A stretch of DNA of 64,000 nucleotides from Henricia sp. BOLD:AAB3569 (lineage: Eukaryota; Echinodermata; Asteroidea; Spinulosida; Echinasteridae), in contig JBBELK010000557.1 of NCBI GenBank assembly GCA_037783545.1, positions 62,001-126,000 of the forward strand, given 5' to 3'. The position numbers and the translations under genes are program-made. Position 1 is the first letter of the stretch. Each line of letters starts with the position of its first letter. The notes under the pieces were generated by a model. The model ran no database searches and was not told the origin of the DNA. It saw only the letters and a program-made list of their open reading frames with translations. Positions 1 to 12,300 of the stretch are shown piece after piece.

Positions 1-73
1 CCTGATTTTGGTGGCAAGTTCTAACAGTTAAATAAAATATTGTTGGTATATTTTCCCACAAACACACAAATAA

Positions 74-258
74 GAGCCCTTTCATACTACACGTGAAAGC
101 GAACCCGAACGCAAATCTTGCGTAAAATCTGACGGCGAACATTCGCGCAAGTTTAAACTCGTGGAAGTTTAGCTTGTCGATATTTGCGGCGCAAAAAACT
201 ACCTTTGACGTCCAATTCGCGTTTGCGTTAGCTTTCGCAGGAAGTATGAACCGGGCTC
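74..258. mobile_element. Short TIR element (MITE), copy in unit 1
   Basis: About 185 bp with inverted termini: GAGCCC(TT)TCATACT at the left and the complement AGTATGAACCGGGCTC at the right. The inverted similarity continues inward through GCGAAAGC-type sequence for roughly 40 bp. It has no coding capacity. The termini resemble non-autonomous Harbinger-like elements (inference). The same element sits at the equivalent place in every unit, so it was present before the unit was amplified. Confidence 0.7.
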
Positions 259-1404
259 CACCTCAACACGCATAATACATTGCTCATTTTGTAGCAATTT
301 TGTGACCAGCAGGAGGAGCCCCTGACTGACGGCAAAAAGTGTGATTTTCGTGCATGCTTAATAAACCGGACAACGAGCAAGGTTACAATTTTAATGTAAA
401 ACTTGTATTATTGTTTTATTGAATCTAAACAGTCATTTTTATTTCTTTTTATTCTACTAAGAACCAATGAAAATTGTAAAATAATGATTTTGTTTTTACG
501 AAAATATGAAAAAGTTGCACATCGATATTTTTGTTAGGTTTGTAGGCATGTTTTAAATGTTTAAACTGTTTAATATTAGATCAGGCAACATATTATCAAG
601 TTGTCTGATTTAACAGCAAATACAACATTACAAATGCTATAAACCACACATACATTGCACGTTTTATTGACGGAAAACTATTTTTAATCAACAGACTGAG
701 GAACGTTACCAGACTTATTATTCATTTTTTATTTTTGTCTTCAAAAACTGCTTCAAAAACACCTTTCCACTCAAAAGAAACAATTATATTTTTCATATGT
801 TGTTTATTGAATGTTGTGGACTAGATTCATGTTAGAATGATTCCTATTGCAATTAGTTCTAGGTCAAATCGTAAATTGACTGGACTTAAAAGCTCAGTGG
901 CAATAATTCCCTACAGCTGGTACCGTGGTTCGAAGGTTAGCGAGGCATTGAACACGTGATAGGGGCAGGGAGCCAGACCACAGGATGTGTTTCGCCATTA
1001 GGTGTTTTAGTATGTGTACCAAACTGTTAGCTCCACGCAGAACGGTCAGAACAGCCGGTTGCTTGAGTGGTACAGTACAAAAAAAACCCCGGAAAAACCT
1101 ATTCGGTGGGGTGCGTCCATTAAAATCATGAACAGAAAAACTCCAGAAATCCGAAGAGAAAGCTGCCATGAATCATTTGCGGCAAGGTCGTGAGGCTAGC
1201 ACGATAGTGTACAACACCAAAAGAAGAAGTCAGAAAAAGCATTTGTTGTTCAATTAAAAGTTAAAAGTTGAATTGTTCTATCCAATTTTTTAAATTTCCC
1301 CTCTAAATGTAGAGATGGGTGAATTAACATGAAAAATCGATCGTGGCTGGCATGAAAATCCACAGCCCGTTTGTGCTTGAACCCTTCAAATGCAATTTTG
1401 TGTA
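259..1404. other. Non-coding part of the tandem unit, AT-rich
   Basis: AT-rich sequence between the MITE and the SINE-like segment; it recurs in units 2 and 3 and partly in unit 4. Short open frames near 894-1169 show no recognisable domain and owe their conservation to recent duplication, so I do not call a gene. Confidence 0.6.
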
Positions 1405-1590
1405 TGCGAAGTGCTGTGGCGGTGCTGTCTAGTGGATTGTGTTCAGAACCTGGGTTAGTTCTAAATGTTGTTGGTTCGAACCCCAGTCCATTGTGCGGGT
1501 GTCCTTAAGCAAGGTACTTTGCCACTCATTGCTTCTAGTTCTCTCTAACCAGGTACTTGAGACTGAAAGTAAAATGTTACACGGCAGAAG
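1405..1590 (+). mobile_element. tRNA-derived SINE segment, unit 1
   Basis: Contains a pol III-like head: a GGCGGTGCTGTCTAGTGGAT-like start, then a B-box match GGTTCGAACCCC at about 1473-1484. A SINE body follows with GTGTCCTTAAGCAAGGTACT, a motif common in deuterostome SINE bodies. A near-identical copy lies at 5665-5850. In unit 3 the head is deleted and only the body from about 9734 remains. Confidence 0.6.
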
Positions 1591-1821
1591 AAAAAAAGCT
1601 ACAACAGAGCGACAAAATACACGGCATTCGCCGACGGTATATTTTGGACAGATGGCCGCGATGGCAGCATTACAGAGAACGGATCTTGTCCCAAGATGTT
1701 TGAGTAACCAAACCCTTTTCATTCGTTATTGTCTATTTTCTAAGGCAATTTCAGACAGTTTGTGGATCTCATTACCACTAAATTTATTATGCTACGACAT
1801 ACTGTGTGTCCCCCCTCCCCC

Positions 1822-2757
1822 CAAAATAAAACACTTACTGACCGCTGAATAGTTACAAAAACCAAGTATTGATCTCAATTTGGTTTCCTAATACTAGGGA
1901 AAGCTCACTTAATTTATTAACTCCAGTAAAAATTGCATCGGTCTCGCTTCATTCCTTTTGAATACACAGGCTATTATTTAAGAGTAGTGCTTTTCGGGCC
2001 ATTCCAAGTTTGATAATAAGTAATTCGTACCTCAGAATATTGACCCCGTTCTCACTAGCGAAATCGCTTCGTTTGACGAAGATCAGTTAATCATCGTTAG
2101 TGCGTTCACATCTCGCTTAACGAAGACCGAACGAAGATCGAATGAAGAGCGGTGCCGTTCACAATAGGCGACTGCTAACAAAGATTAAATGAAAACGTGT
2201 CAAATCGCTTCGTCGAACGAAGGGAGCGTTCACATAACAATAATATTTTGTTTCTTCGAATGAAGCGATCTCAGCTATTTGCTTCATCGAATAAAGCTAT
2301 TTGCTTCATCCATCGTTCGTTCACATCAGGAAATATCTTCGTCGAATCATCGTCAAATATTCGTCGAAAGAATATATTTTTCTGGTGAAAACGTGGTAAA
2401 TGTCGGTTTTTTTTGGGTGTGTCGTTTTATGTTCAACTTGAGCTTTCCTGGCTGTTCATGTAATAAATAATAAATACATGAATAAATGAAACAGCAATAA
2501 CAGCCAGCAAAGCTCAAGTTGAAAATAAAACAACACACAGAAAAACCATTGTTGTGAACTGTGAACTTCCTTATTATCAATCTTGGAATGGCCCGAAACA
2601 TAATAGCCTGTGTATTCAAAACCAATTAAGCGAGACCGGTGACATTCAGAAGAGTTACAAAAATAGGTGGGCTTTCCATATTTCGACAGAAATTTGAGAA
2701 CAATACTTGATTTTGGTAATTATTTAGCGGTCCCGTGAGAGGGACATTTTATTTGGG
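1822..2757. mobile_element. Foldback DNA element with about 190-bp inverted arms, unit 1
   Basis: The left arm (about 1822-2020) is the degenerate reverse complement of the right arm (about 2570-2757). Shared blocks include CGGTCTCGCTT, TTGAATACACAGGCTATTAT, CGGGCCATTCCAAG and AAGTATTG near the ends. The interior carries many GTTCACA and TTCGTCGAACGAAG-like motifs (2050-2360), typical of transposase-binding subterminal repeats, and a second hairpin (arms 2417-2456 and 2499-2538). It has no transposase, so it is non-autonomous. Superfamily not assigned. Confidence 0.75.
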
Positions 2758-3390
2758 ACACGCTTTACGTGACACGCAGGGTCTGGTTATCAATGCTTCA
2801 GACAGGCTGGGCATTATCCAGGGTTTAAACGTAGACGAGGTGGAGGGACAGGTAAACCTCGCAAGAGGTACGGATCAGATGACGGAGGCAGAGAAGCCGT
2901 TCAGCACTCAGACTGTCTCGGGATCCCAGCCTAGGTGCGGGTTATTTGTCCATGGAGTTGTGAGGGGTGAGTGTCGCTTTTTGGTTGATTCAGGATCAAC
3001 TGACACGCTGATTAGTAGTCGACGCTACTATACCAAATCCCTAAAGAAAAGCGGCCTGGCATAGAAGCGAATGAGGTCGTCGTCCAGCAAGCCAATGGCA
3101 GTCCTTTGACAGTCGCGGGGTCTGCCTGAGTTGACTTGCAAGTGGGTCAGACAGTTTACCCGATTCGGGTAATTTTTGCTGACATCAAGTGTGATGGCAT
3201 TTTTGGGATGGACTTTTTGTTACCTACTGGAGGTAGCTCACATTTCGGTAGAATTGAACTGAGGGTGAATGGTGAGCGGTCGAAATGTACTAGTTGAACT
3301 GGTGAACCATTTGTTGGCTGAGTGGTTGTTGCCGAGAATATCGAGACACAACCGGCAATGGATTTTTCATGCCAGACACCATTGGATTTT
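2758..3390 (+). pseudogene. Ty3/gypsy-type retropepsin fragment, unit 1
   Basis: Fragment of a retrotransposon aspartic protease. The frame encodes FLVDSGSTDTLIS (from about 2980), with the catalytic DSG, and after a stop near 3062 and a frame change it continues with DGIFGMDFLLPTGG, the usual C-terminal flap/GMDFL region of gypsy proteases. Short protease-RT linker sequence follows. Gag, RT and integrase are absent. The fragment abuts the right arm of the foldback element. It is broken by stops and a frameshift and is carried passively in the tandem unit. A degraded old mobile element, not a host gene. Confidence 0.8.
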
Positions 3391-3895
3391 CCTATTAAAT
3401 AAACACACCGGCTTTGTTGGGCTATTTGGGGCTCAACATAGACCCATACGTAATTCTAAAGGTCCTTCGGGAATAAACCAAATAGATCCTGAAAATAAAC
3501 CACCAAATTTGAGTGTTTTTGAGAATTTGTCGACAAAAAAATCAAGGTCACGTGATGTTCTTGCGAGTTAGTTTTATTTGCAGTCGTATAAACGTTTGTT
3601 AATGCAGTACTGCAGCAAATTTAGCTGTATTTTTTTCCCCAAAAATATGCATGAGTATTCAACAAAAGTGACTATTTAATGTGGTTATTAAAACAAACTT
3701 ATAAATAACTATGAACAATTTAACGTAGGATTTTGATTCGCAACACGAGGTTTTAACAGTGACTTTTTAAAAATCAATACCATCTTAATTCCCAGGGTGT
3801 GTGTATTCTCGCCAAAAACATAATTCGGCACATCTACGGACCACCGAAACGGCCACATGCTGTCGACGGGGGGTTGTATTCCGAGTGAAACAGCG

Positions 3896-4198
3896 TTTTG
3901 TCATTACATCCTCACAGCACTATGGCAGCGACACCAACCATTGTATCCAGCAGGGTACCAGTATCTAGTTGGTAACATCATTTTGTCATTACATCCTCAC
4001 AGCACTATGGCAGCGACACCGACCATTGTATCCAGCAGGGTACCAGTATCTAGTTGGTAACATCATTTTGTCATTACATCCTCACAGCACTTTGGCAGCG
4101 ACACCAACTATTGTATCTAGCAGGGTACCAGTATCTAGTTGGTAACGTCATTACGTCGTCACAGCACTATGGCAGCGATACCAACTATTGTATCCATA
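3896..4198. repeat. 85-bp minisatellite, about 3.5 units
   Basis: The phrase TTTTGTCATTACATCCTCAC recurs at 3896, 3981 and 4066 (period 85), then a shortened unit follows. Each repeat contains CAGCACTATGGCAGCGACACC and ends in CTAGTTGGTAAC. Confidence 0.9.
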
Positions 4199-4331
4199 GT
4201 CTAAGATAATTTATTAATTTGAGGGATGAGTGCAATTGGGTACACGTGCAAATGTTTTCCTGGTTTTGGTGGCAAGTTCTAACAGTTAAATAAAATATTG
4301 TTGGTATATTTTCCCACAAACACACAAATAA

Positions 4332-4516
4332 GAGCCCTTTCATACTACACGTGAAAGCGAACCCGAACGCAAATCTTGCGTAAAATCTGACGGCGAACAT
4401 TCGCGCAAGTTTAAACTCGTGGAAGTTTAGCTTGTCGATATTTGCGGCGCAAAAAACTACCTTTGACGTCCAATTCGCGTTTGCGTTAGCTTTCGCAGGA
4501 AGTATGAACCGGGCTC
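4332..4516. mobile_element. Short TIR element (MITE), copy in unit 2
   Basis: Second copy of the element at 74-258, nearly identical, in the same place within the tandem unit. Confidence 0.7.
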
Positions 4517-5664
4517 CACCTCAACACGCATAATACATTGCTCATTTTGTAGCAATTTTGTGACCAGCAGGAGGAGCCCCTGACTGACGGCAAAAAGTGT
4601 GATTTTCGTGCATGCTTAATAAACCGGACAACGAGCAAGGTTACAATTTTAATGTAAAACTTGTATTATTGTTTTATTGAATCTAAACAGTCATTTTTAT
4701 TTCTTTTTATTCTACTAAGAACCAATGAAAATTGTAAAATAATGATTTTGTTTTTACGAAAATATGAAAAAGTTGCACATCGATATTTTTGTTAGGTTTG
4801 TAGGCATGTTTTAAATGTTTAAACTGTTTAATATTAGATCAGGCAACATATTATCAAGTTGTCTGATTTAACAGCAAATACAACATTACAAATGCTATAA
4901 ACCACACATACATTGCACGTTTTATTGACGGAAAACTATTTTTAATCAACAGACTGAGGAACGTTACCAGACTTATTATTCATTTTTTATTTTTGTCTTC
5001 AAAAACTGCTTCAAAAACACCTTTCCACTCAAAAGAAACAATTATATTTTTCATATGTTGTTTATTGAATGTTGTGGACTAGATTCATGTTAGAATGATT
5101 CCTATTGCAATTAGTTCTAGGTCAAATCGTAAATTGACTGGACTTAAAAGCTCAGTGGCAATAATTCCCTACAGCTGGTACCGTGGTTCGAAGGTTAGCG
5201 AGGCATTGAACACGTGATAGGGGCAGGGAGCCAGACCACAGGATGTGTTTCGCCATTAGGTGTTTTAGTATGTGTACCAAACTGTTAGCTCCACGCAGAA
5301 CGGTCAGAACAGCCGGTTGCTTGAGTGGTACAGTACAAAAAAAACCCGGAAAAAACCTATTCGGTGGGGTGCGTCCATTGAAATCATGAACAGAAAAACT
5401 CCAGAAATCCGAAGAGAAAGCTGCCATGAATCATTTGCGGCAAGGTCGTGAGGCTAACACGATAGTGTACAACACCAAAAGAAGAAGTCAGAAAAAGCAT
5501 TTTTGTTGTTCAATTAAAAGTTAAAAGTTGAATTGTTCTATCCAATTTTTTAAATTTCCCCTCTAAATGTAGAGATGGGTGAATTAACATGAAAAATCGA
5601 TCGTGGCTGGCATGAAAATCCACAGCCCGTTTGTGCTTGAACCCTTCAAATGCAATTTTGTGTA

Positions 5665-5850
5665 TGCGAAGTGCTGTGGCGGTGCTGTCTAGTGGATTGT
5701 GTTCAGAACCTGGGTTAGTTCTAAATGTTGTTGGTTCGAACCCCAGTCCATTGTGCGGGTGTCCTTAAGCAAGGTACTTTGCCACTCATTGCTTCTAGTT
5801 CTCTCTAACCAGGTACTTGAGACTGAAAGTAAAATGTTACACGGCAGAAG
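5665..5850 (+). mobile_element. tRNA-derived SINE segment, unit 2
   Basis: Copy of the 1405-1590 segment in the second unit, with B-box match GGTTCGAACCCC near 5733. Confidence 0.6.
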
Positions 5851-6081
5851 AAAAAAAGCTACAACAGAGCGACAAAATACACGGCATTCGCCGACGGTAT
5901 ATTTTGGACAGATGGCCGCGATGGCAGCATTACAGAGAACGGATCTTGTCCCAAGATGTTTGAGTAACCAAACCCTTTTCATTCGTTATTGTCTATTTTC
6001 TAAGGCAATTTCAGACAGTTTGTGGATCTCATTACCACTAAATTTATTATGCTACGACATACTGTGTGTCCCCCCTCCCCC

Positions 6082-7028
6082 CAAAATAAAACAAATTGTC
6101 CCACTTACTGACCGCTGAATAGTTACAAAAACCAAGTATTGATCTCAATTTGGTTTCCTAATACTAGGGAAAGCTCACTTAATTTATTAACTCCAGTAAA
6201 AATTGCATCGGTCTCGCTTCATTCCTTTTGAATACACATGCTATTATTTAAGAGTAGTGCTTTTCGGGCCATTCCAAGTTTGATAATAAGTAATTCTTAC
6301 CTCAGAATATTGACCCCGTTCTCACTAGCGAAATCGCTTCGTTTGACGAAGATCAGTTAATCATCGTTAGTGCGTTCACATCTCGCTTAACGAAGACCGA
6401 ACGAAGATCGAATGAAGAGCGGTGCCGTTCACAATAGGCGACTGCTAACAAAGATTAAATGAAAACGTGTCAAATCGCTTCGTCGAACGAAGGGAGCGTT
6501 CACATAACAATAATATTTTGTTTCTTCGAATGAAGCGATCTCAGCTATTTGCTTCATCGAATAAAGCTATTTGCTTCATCCATCGTTCGTTCACATCAGG
6601 AAATATCTTCGTCGAATCATCGTCAAATATTCGTCGAAAGAATATATTTTTCTGGTGAAAACGTGGTAAATGTCGGGTTTTTTTTGGGTGTGTCGTTTTA
6701 TTTTCAACTTGAGCTTTCCTGGCTGTTCATGTAATAAATAATAAATACATGAATAAATGAAACAGCAATAACAGCCAGCAAAGCTCAAGTTGAAAATAAA
6801 ACAACACACAGAAAAACCATTGTTGTGAACTGTGAACTTTCTTATTATCAATCTTGGAATGGCCCGAAACATAATAGCCTGTGTATTCAAAACCAATTAA
6901 GCGAGACCGGTGACATTCAGAAGAGTTACAAAATTAGGTGGGCTTTCCATATTTCGACAGAAATTTGAGAACAATACTTGATTTTGGTAATTATTTAGCG
7001 GTCCCGTGAGAGGGACATTTTATTTGGG
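6082..7028. mobile_element. Foldback DNA element, unit 2
   Basis: Near-identical copy of the 1822-2757 element, with a 10-bp insertion near the left end (around 6093). Confidence 0.75.
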
Positions 7029-7663
7029 ACACGCTTTACGTGACACGCAGGGTCTGGTTATCAATGCTTCAGACAGGCTGGGAATTATCCAGGGTCCAAA
7101 CGTAGACGAGGTGGAGGGACAGGTAAACCTCGCAAGAGGTACGGATCAGATGACGGAGGCAGAGAAGCCGTTCAGCACTCAGACTGTCTCGGGATCCCAG
7201 CCTAGGTGCGGGTTATTTGTCCATGGAGTTGTGAGGGGTGAGTGTCGCTTTTTGGTTGATTCAGGATCAACTGACACGCTGATTAGTAGTCGACGCTACT
7301 ATACCAAATCCCTAAAGAAAAGCGGCCTGGCATAGAAGCGAATGAGGTCGTCGTCCAGCAAGCCGATGGCAGTCCTTTGACAGTCGCGGGGTCTGCCTGA
7401 GTTGACTTGCAAGTGGGTCATAGACAGTTTACCCGATTCGGGTAATTTTTGCTGACATCAAGTGTGATGGCATTTTTGGGATGGACTTTTTGTTACCTAC
7501 TGGAGGTAGCTCACATTTCGGTAGAATTGAACTGAGGGTGAATGGTGAGCGGTCGAAATGTACTAGTTGAACTGGTGAACCATTTGTTGGCTGAGTGGTT
7601 GTTGCCGAGAATATCGAGACACAACCGGCAATGGATTTTTCATGCCAGACACCATTGGATTTT
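7029..7663 (+). pseudogene. Ty3/gypsy-type retropepsin fragment, unit 2
   Basis: Second copy of the fragment at 2758-3390, with the same DSG motif, the same stop after the protease core and the same GMDFL region. It differs by a few substitutions and a small indel near 7420. No copy is present in unit 3, where this part was deleted. Confidence 0.8.
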
Positions 7664-8168
7664 CCTATTAAATAAACACACCGGCTTTGTTGGGCTATTT
7701 GGGGCTCAACATAGACCCATACGTAATTCTAAAGGTCCTTCGGGAATAAACCAAATAGATCCTGAAAATAAACCACCAAATTTGAGTGTTTTTGAGAATT
7801 TGTCGACAAAAAAATCAAGGTCACGTGATGTTCTTGCGAGTTAGTTTTATTTGCAGTCGTATAAACGTTTGTTAATGCAGTACTGCAGCAAATTTAGCTG
7901 TATTTTTTTCCCCAAAAATATGCATGAGTATTCAACAAAAGTGACTATTTAATGTGGTTATTAAAACAAACTTATAAATAACTATGAAAAATTTAACGTA
8001 GGATTTTGATTCGCAACACGAGGTTTTAACAGTGACTTTTTAAAAATCAATACCATCTTAATTCCCAGGGTGTGTGTATTCTCGCCAAAAACATAATTCG
8101 GCACATCTACGGACCACCGAAACGGCCACATGCTGTCGACGGGGGGTTGTATTCCGAGTGAAACAGCG

Positions 8169-8384
8169 TTTTGTCATTACATCCTCACAGCACTATGGCA
8201 GCGACACCGACCATTGTATCCAGCAGGGTACCAGTATCTAGTTGGTAACATCATTTTGTCATTACATCCTCACAGCACTATGGCAGCGACACCAACTATT
8301 GTATCTAGCAGGGTACCAGTATCTAGTTGGTAACGTCATTACGTCGTCACAGCACTATGGCAGCGATACCAACCATTGTATCCA
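8169..8384. repeat. 85-bp minisatellite, about 2.5 units
   Basis: Same repeat as 3896-4198 with one unit fewer (starts at 8169 and 8254). The copy-number difference explains most of the length difference between units 1 and 2. Confidence 0.9.
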
Positions 8385-8519
8385 TAGTCTAAGATAATTG
8401 ATTAATTTGAGGGATGAGTGCAATTGGGTACACGTGCAAATGTTTTCCTGGTTTTGGTGGCAAGTTCTAACAGTTAAATAAAATATTGTTGGTATATTTT
8501 CCCACAAATACACAAATAA

Positions 8520-8704
8520 GAGCCCTTTCATACTACACGTGAAAGCGAACCCGAACGCAAATCTTGCGTAAAATCTGACGGCGAACATTCGCGCAAGTTT
8601 AAACTCGTGGAAGTTTAGCTTGTCGATATTTGCGGCGCAAAAAACTACCTTTGACGTCCAATTCGCGTTTGCGTTAGCTTTCGCAGGAAGTATGAACCGG
8701 GCTC
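8520..8704. mobile_element. Short TIR element (MITE), copy in unit 3
   Basis: Third copy of the element at 74-258, same context. Confidence 0.7.
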
Positions 8705-10066
8705 CACCTCAACACGCATAATACATTGCTCATTTTGTAGCCATTTTGTGACCAGCAGGAGGAGCCCCTGACTGACGGCAAAAAGTGTGATTTTCGTGCA
8801 TGCTTAATAAACCGGACAACGAGCAAGGTTACAATTTTAATGTAAAACTTGTATTATTTTTTTATTGAATCTAAACAGTCATTTTTATTTCTTTTTATTC
8901 TACTAAGAACCAATGAAAATTGTAAAATAATGATTTTGTTTTTACGAAAATATGAAAAAGTTGCACATCGATATTTTTGTTAGGTTATTAGGCATGTTTT
9001 AAATGTTTAAACTGTTTAATATTAGATCAGGCAACATATTATCAAGTTGTCTGATTTAACAGCAAATACAACATTACAAATGCTATAAACCACACATACA
9101 TTGCACGTTTTATTGACGGAAAACTATTTTTAATCAACAGACTGAGGAACGTTACCAGACTTATTATTCATTTTTTATTTTTGTCTTCAAAAACTGCTTC
9201 AAAAACACCTTTCCACTCAAAAGAAACAATTATATTTTTCATATGTTGTTTATTGAATGTTGTGGACTAGATTCATGTTAGAATGATTCCTATTGCAATT
9301 AGTTCTAGGTCAAATCGTAAATTGACTGGACTTAAAAGCTCAGTGGCAATAATTCCCTACAGCTGGTACCGTGGTTCGAAGGTTAGCGAGGCATTGAACA
9401 CGTGATAGGGGCAGGGAGCCAGACCACAGGATGTGTTTCGCCATTAGGTGTTTTAGTATGTGTACCAAACTGTTAGCTCCACGCAGAACGGTCAGAACAG
9501 CCGGTTGCTTGAGTGGTACAGTACAAAAAAAAACCCCGGAAAAACCTATTCGGTGGGGTGCGTCCATTGAAATCATGAACAGAAAAACTCCAGAAATCCG
9601 AAGAGAAAGCTGCCATGAATCATTTGCGGCAAGGTCGTGAGGCTAGCACGATAGTGTACAACACCAAAAGAAGAAGTCAGAAAAAGCATTTTTGTTGTTC
9701 AATTAAAAGTTAAAAGTTGAATTGTTCTATCCCAGTCCATTGTGCGGGTGTCCTTAAGCAAGGTACTTTGCCACTCATTGCTTCTAGTTCTAACCAGGTA
9801 CTTGAGACTGAAAGTAAAATGTTACACGACAGAAGAAAACAAAGCTACAACAGAGCGACAAAATACACGGCATTCGCCGACGGTATATTTTGGACAGATG
9901 GCCGCGATGGCAGCATTACAGAGAACGGATCTTGTCCCAAGATGTTTGAGTAACCAAACCCTTTTCATTCGTTATTGTCTATTTTCTAAGGCAATTTCAG
10001 ACAGTTTGTGGATCTCATTACCACTAAATTTATTATGCTACGACATACTGTGTGTCCCCCCTCCCC

Positions 10067-10445
10067 CGAAAATAAAACAAATTGTCCCACTTACTGACCG
10101 CTGAATAGTTACAAAAACCAAGTATTGATCTCAATTTGGTTTCCTAATACTAGGGAAAGCTCACTTAATTTATTAACTCCAGTAAAAATTGCATCGGTCT
10201 CGCTTCATTCCTTTTGAATACACAGGCTATTATTTAAGAGTAGTGCTTTTCGGGCCATTCCAAGTTTGATAATATAGTAATTCGTACCTCACAATATTGA
10301 TCCCGTTCTCGCTTAACGAAGACCGAACGAAGATCGAATGAAGATGGAACGAAGAGCGGTGCCGTTCACATTAGGCGACTGCTAACAAAGATTAAATGAA
10401 AACGTGTCAAATCGCTTCGTCGAACGAAGGGAGCGTTCACATAAC
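10067..10445. mobile_element. Truncated foldback element, unit 3
   Basis: Left arm and part of the GAACGAAG-motif interior of the same foldback element. It breaks at about 10445 after GCGTTCACATAAC and continues into unrelated DNA; the right arm is missing. Confidence 0.7.
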
Positions 10446-11550
10446 TTGATTTAGATACGATAGCCCGGTTTTTGTCAGTTTCAGTAACGCTAGGCGTGCA
10501 TAATACTGTACATGTACATGTATCATGTAAAATAATTTGGATATATTTGCGTATCATAGTTGGCATGCCATCAACTCTGTTCATCATTAGCAAAATTCAG
10601 CCCGTCTTAGAAGCGCCCGCACTTGTAACTGTGCAAACTGGTCAAAATAGTATTGTAATGTATATATGGATCATGTACATTCTTTTGCATACATTTGCAT
10701 ATATTGGCATGTATATGCTTATTTTTTTGTACAAGTTGGATTCCGTATCAGTATTTCTCTCCATCATTAGCTGCATTTAACCTAGGTTTTGGATGCATCA
10801 TGTGCTTGCACACTGCGAATTGATGAAAATAATGCTGTAACATAGAAATACATGTATTATGCACGTTCATTTGCATATATTTCCATATATTTCCATATAT
10901 AATGTAGCATTATATGTCTGGTTTGTAACAGTTTGGATTTTCCATCAACTCTGCTCATCATTAGCAAAAGTTAACCCTGATTTTAGAGGCGTTGTGTATC
11001 TGTAACTGCAAATTTGTCAAAACAATGCTGAAATATGATAAGGTCAAAGGTCAATGACCTGTAGGCCAACAGAGGTCAGATCCAAAATGCCTCCACGTCT
11101 AAATTTGATTCTCGGGGCATGTACACCTCACCCTGAAAGTTTCATGCTTTAGTCACAAAGTGCACAATTGGTCAGCTAAACAGCTCAACTATAATGACGC
11201 ACTAACCTTTCACTTAAAATTGCGCGGCGCGCGCGTACCGGACTGACGAGCACACACCGCGACCTTGAAAGTCCCACTTGAATGAACATCCACTTGCATA
11301 AAAATGAAGAAATTCAAGGATTTGCAGGCGAGATATTATAAAATTGATAATTTGCTCATAAAACTGTAATCATCGGCCGTAAGAAAAATTTAGAAGGCAG
11401 CCCTCTGCCGGCCAGTATTCAACTAAGCGTTATTATATGACAATGCAGTCCACTCTGGCCTTTTAAATTTAGTACAGGGTCGCAAGTGGGACTTTATATA
11501 AAGTGGGTGGAAAAAGCATCTCCTAATTGTAAAGTTATGCAATGTCTTGG
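10446..11550. repeat. Replacement DNA in unit 3, with three diverged ~190-bp repeats
   Basis: Sequence absent from the other units. Three diverged copies of a block start near 10568, 10742 and 10941, marked by CATCATTAGC, then a T-rich stretch, CTGCAAA and TTTGCATATATTTCC-like sequence. No coding region. The tandem-unit sequence resumes at about 11551. Confidence 0.6.
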
Positions 11551-11689
11551 ATTATAGTCTAAGATAATTGATTAATTTGAGAGATGAGTGCAATTGGGTA
11601 CACGTGCAAATGTTTTCCTGGTTTTGGTGGCAAGTTCTAACAGTTAAATAAAATATTGTTTGTATATTTTCCCACACACACAAAAATAA

Positions 11690-11869
11690 GAGCCCTTTCA
11701 TACTACACGTGAAACCCGAACGCAAATCTTGCGTAAAATCTGACGGCGAACATTCGCGCAAGTTTAAACTCGTGGAAGTTTAGCTTGTCTATATTTGCGG
11801 CGCAAAAAACTTCCTTCGACGTCCAATTCGGGTTTGCATTAGCTTTCGCATGAAGTATGAACCGGGCTC
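11690..11869. mobile_element. Short TIR element (MITE), copy in unit 4
   Basis: Fourth and most diverged copy, with small deletions (for example in the left arm) and several substitutions. Confidence 0.65.
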
Positions 11870-12300
11870 CACCTCAACAAGCATAATACATTGCTCATTT
11901 TGTATCCATTTGGTGACCAGCAGGAGGAGCCCCTGACTGACGGCAAAAAGTGTGATTTTCGTGCATGCTTAATAAACCGGACAATAAAAGAGCAAGGTTA
12001 CAATTTTAATGTAAAACTTGTATTATTGTTTTATTGAATCTAAACAGTCATTTTAATTTCTTGTTATTCTACTAAGAACCAATGAAAATTGTAAAATAAT
12101 GATTTTGTTTCTACGAAAATATGAAAAAGTTGCACATCGATATTAGGTTATTAGGCATGTTTTAAATGTTTAAACTGTTTAATATTAGATCAGGCAACAT
12201 ATTATCAAGTTGTCTGATTTAACAGCAAATACAACATTACAAATGCTATAAACCACACATACATTGCACGTTTTATTGACGGAAGACTATTTTTAATCAA

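Larger units (their letters stand above)
1..12300. repeat. Tandem array of about 4.2-kb composite repeat units
   Basis: Four successive copies of one long unit: 1-4258, 4259-8446, 8447-11616 and 11617 to about 12300. The first two are almost identical over their length, differing by single bases, one 10-bp indel and one 85-bp minisatellite unit. The third carries an internal deletion near 9733 and has lost everything homologous to about 2257-4190, replaced by unrelated DNA (10445-11550). The fourth is a stub ending near 12300, where similarity stops. Each full unit contains a terminal-inverted-repeat MITE, a SINE-like tRNA head, a 0.94-kb foldback element, a Ty3-type protease fragment and an 85-bp minisatellite. 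No open reading frame in the unit looks like a host gene. Confidence 0.93.

Noticed and set aside
894-1169. Minus-strand frame conserved in the tandem units (also near 5152 and 9340)
   Set aside because: Its conservation is explained by recent duplication of the whole unit; no domain, and the start of the frame changes freely in unit 3.
1439-1852. Plus-strand frame of 137 codons, repeated at 5699
   Set aside because: It runs through the SINE-like segment and into the foldback arm; it is a by-product of repeat sequence.
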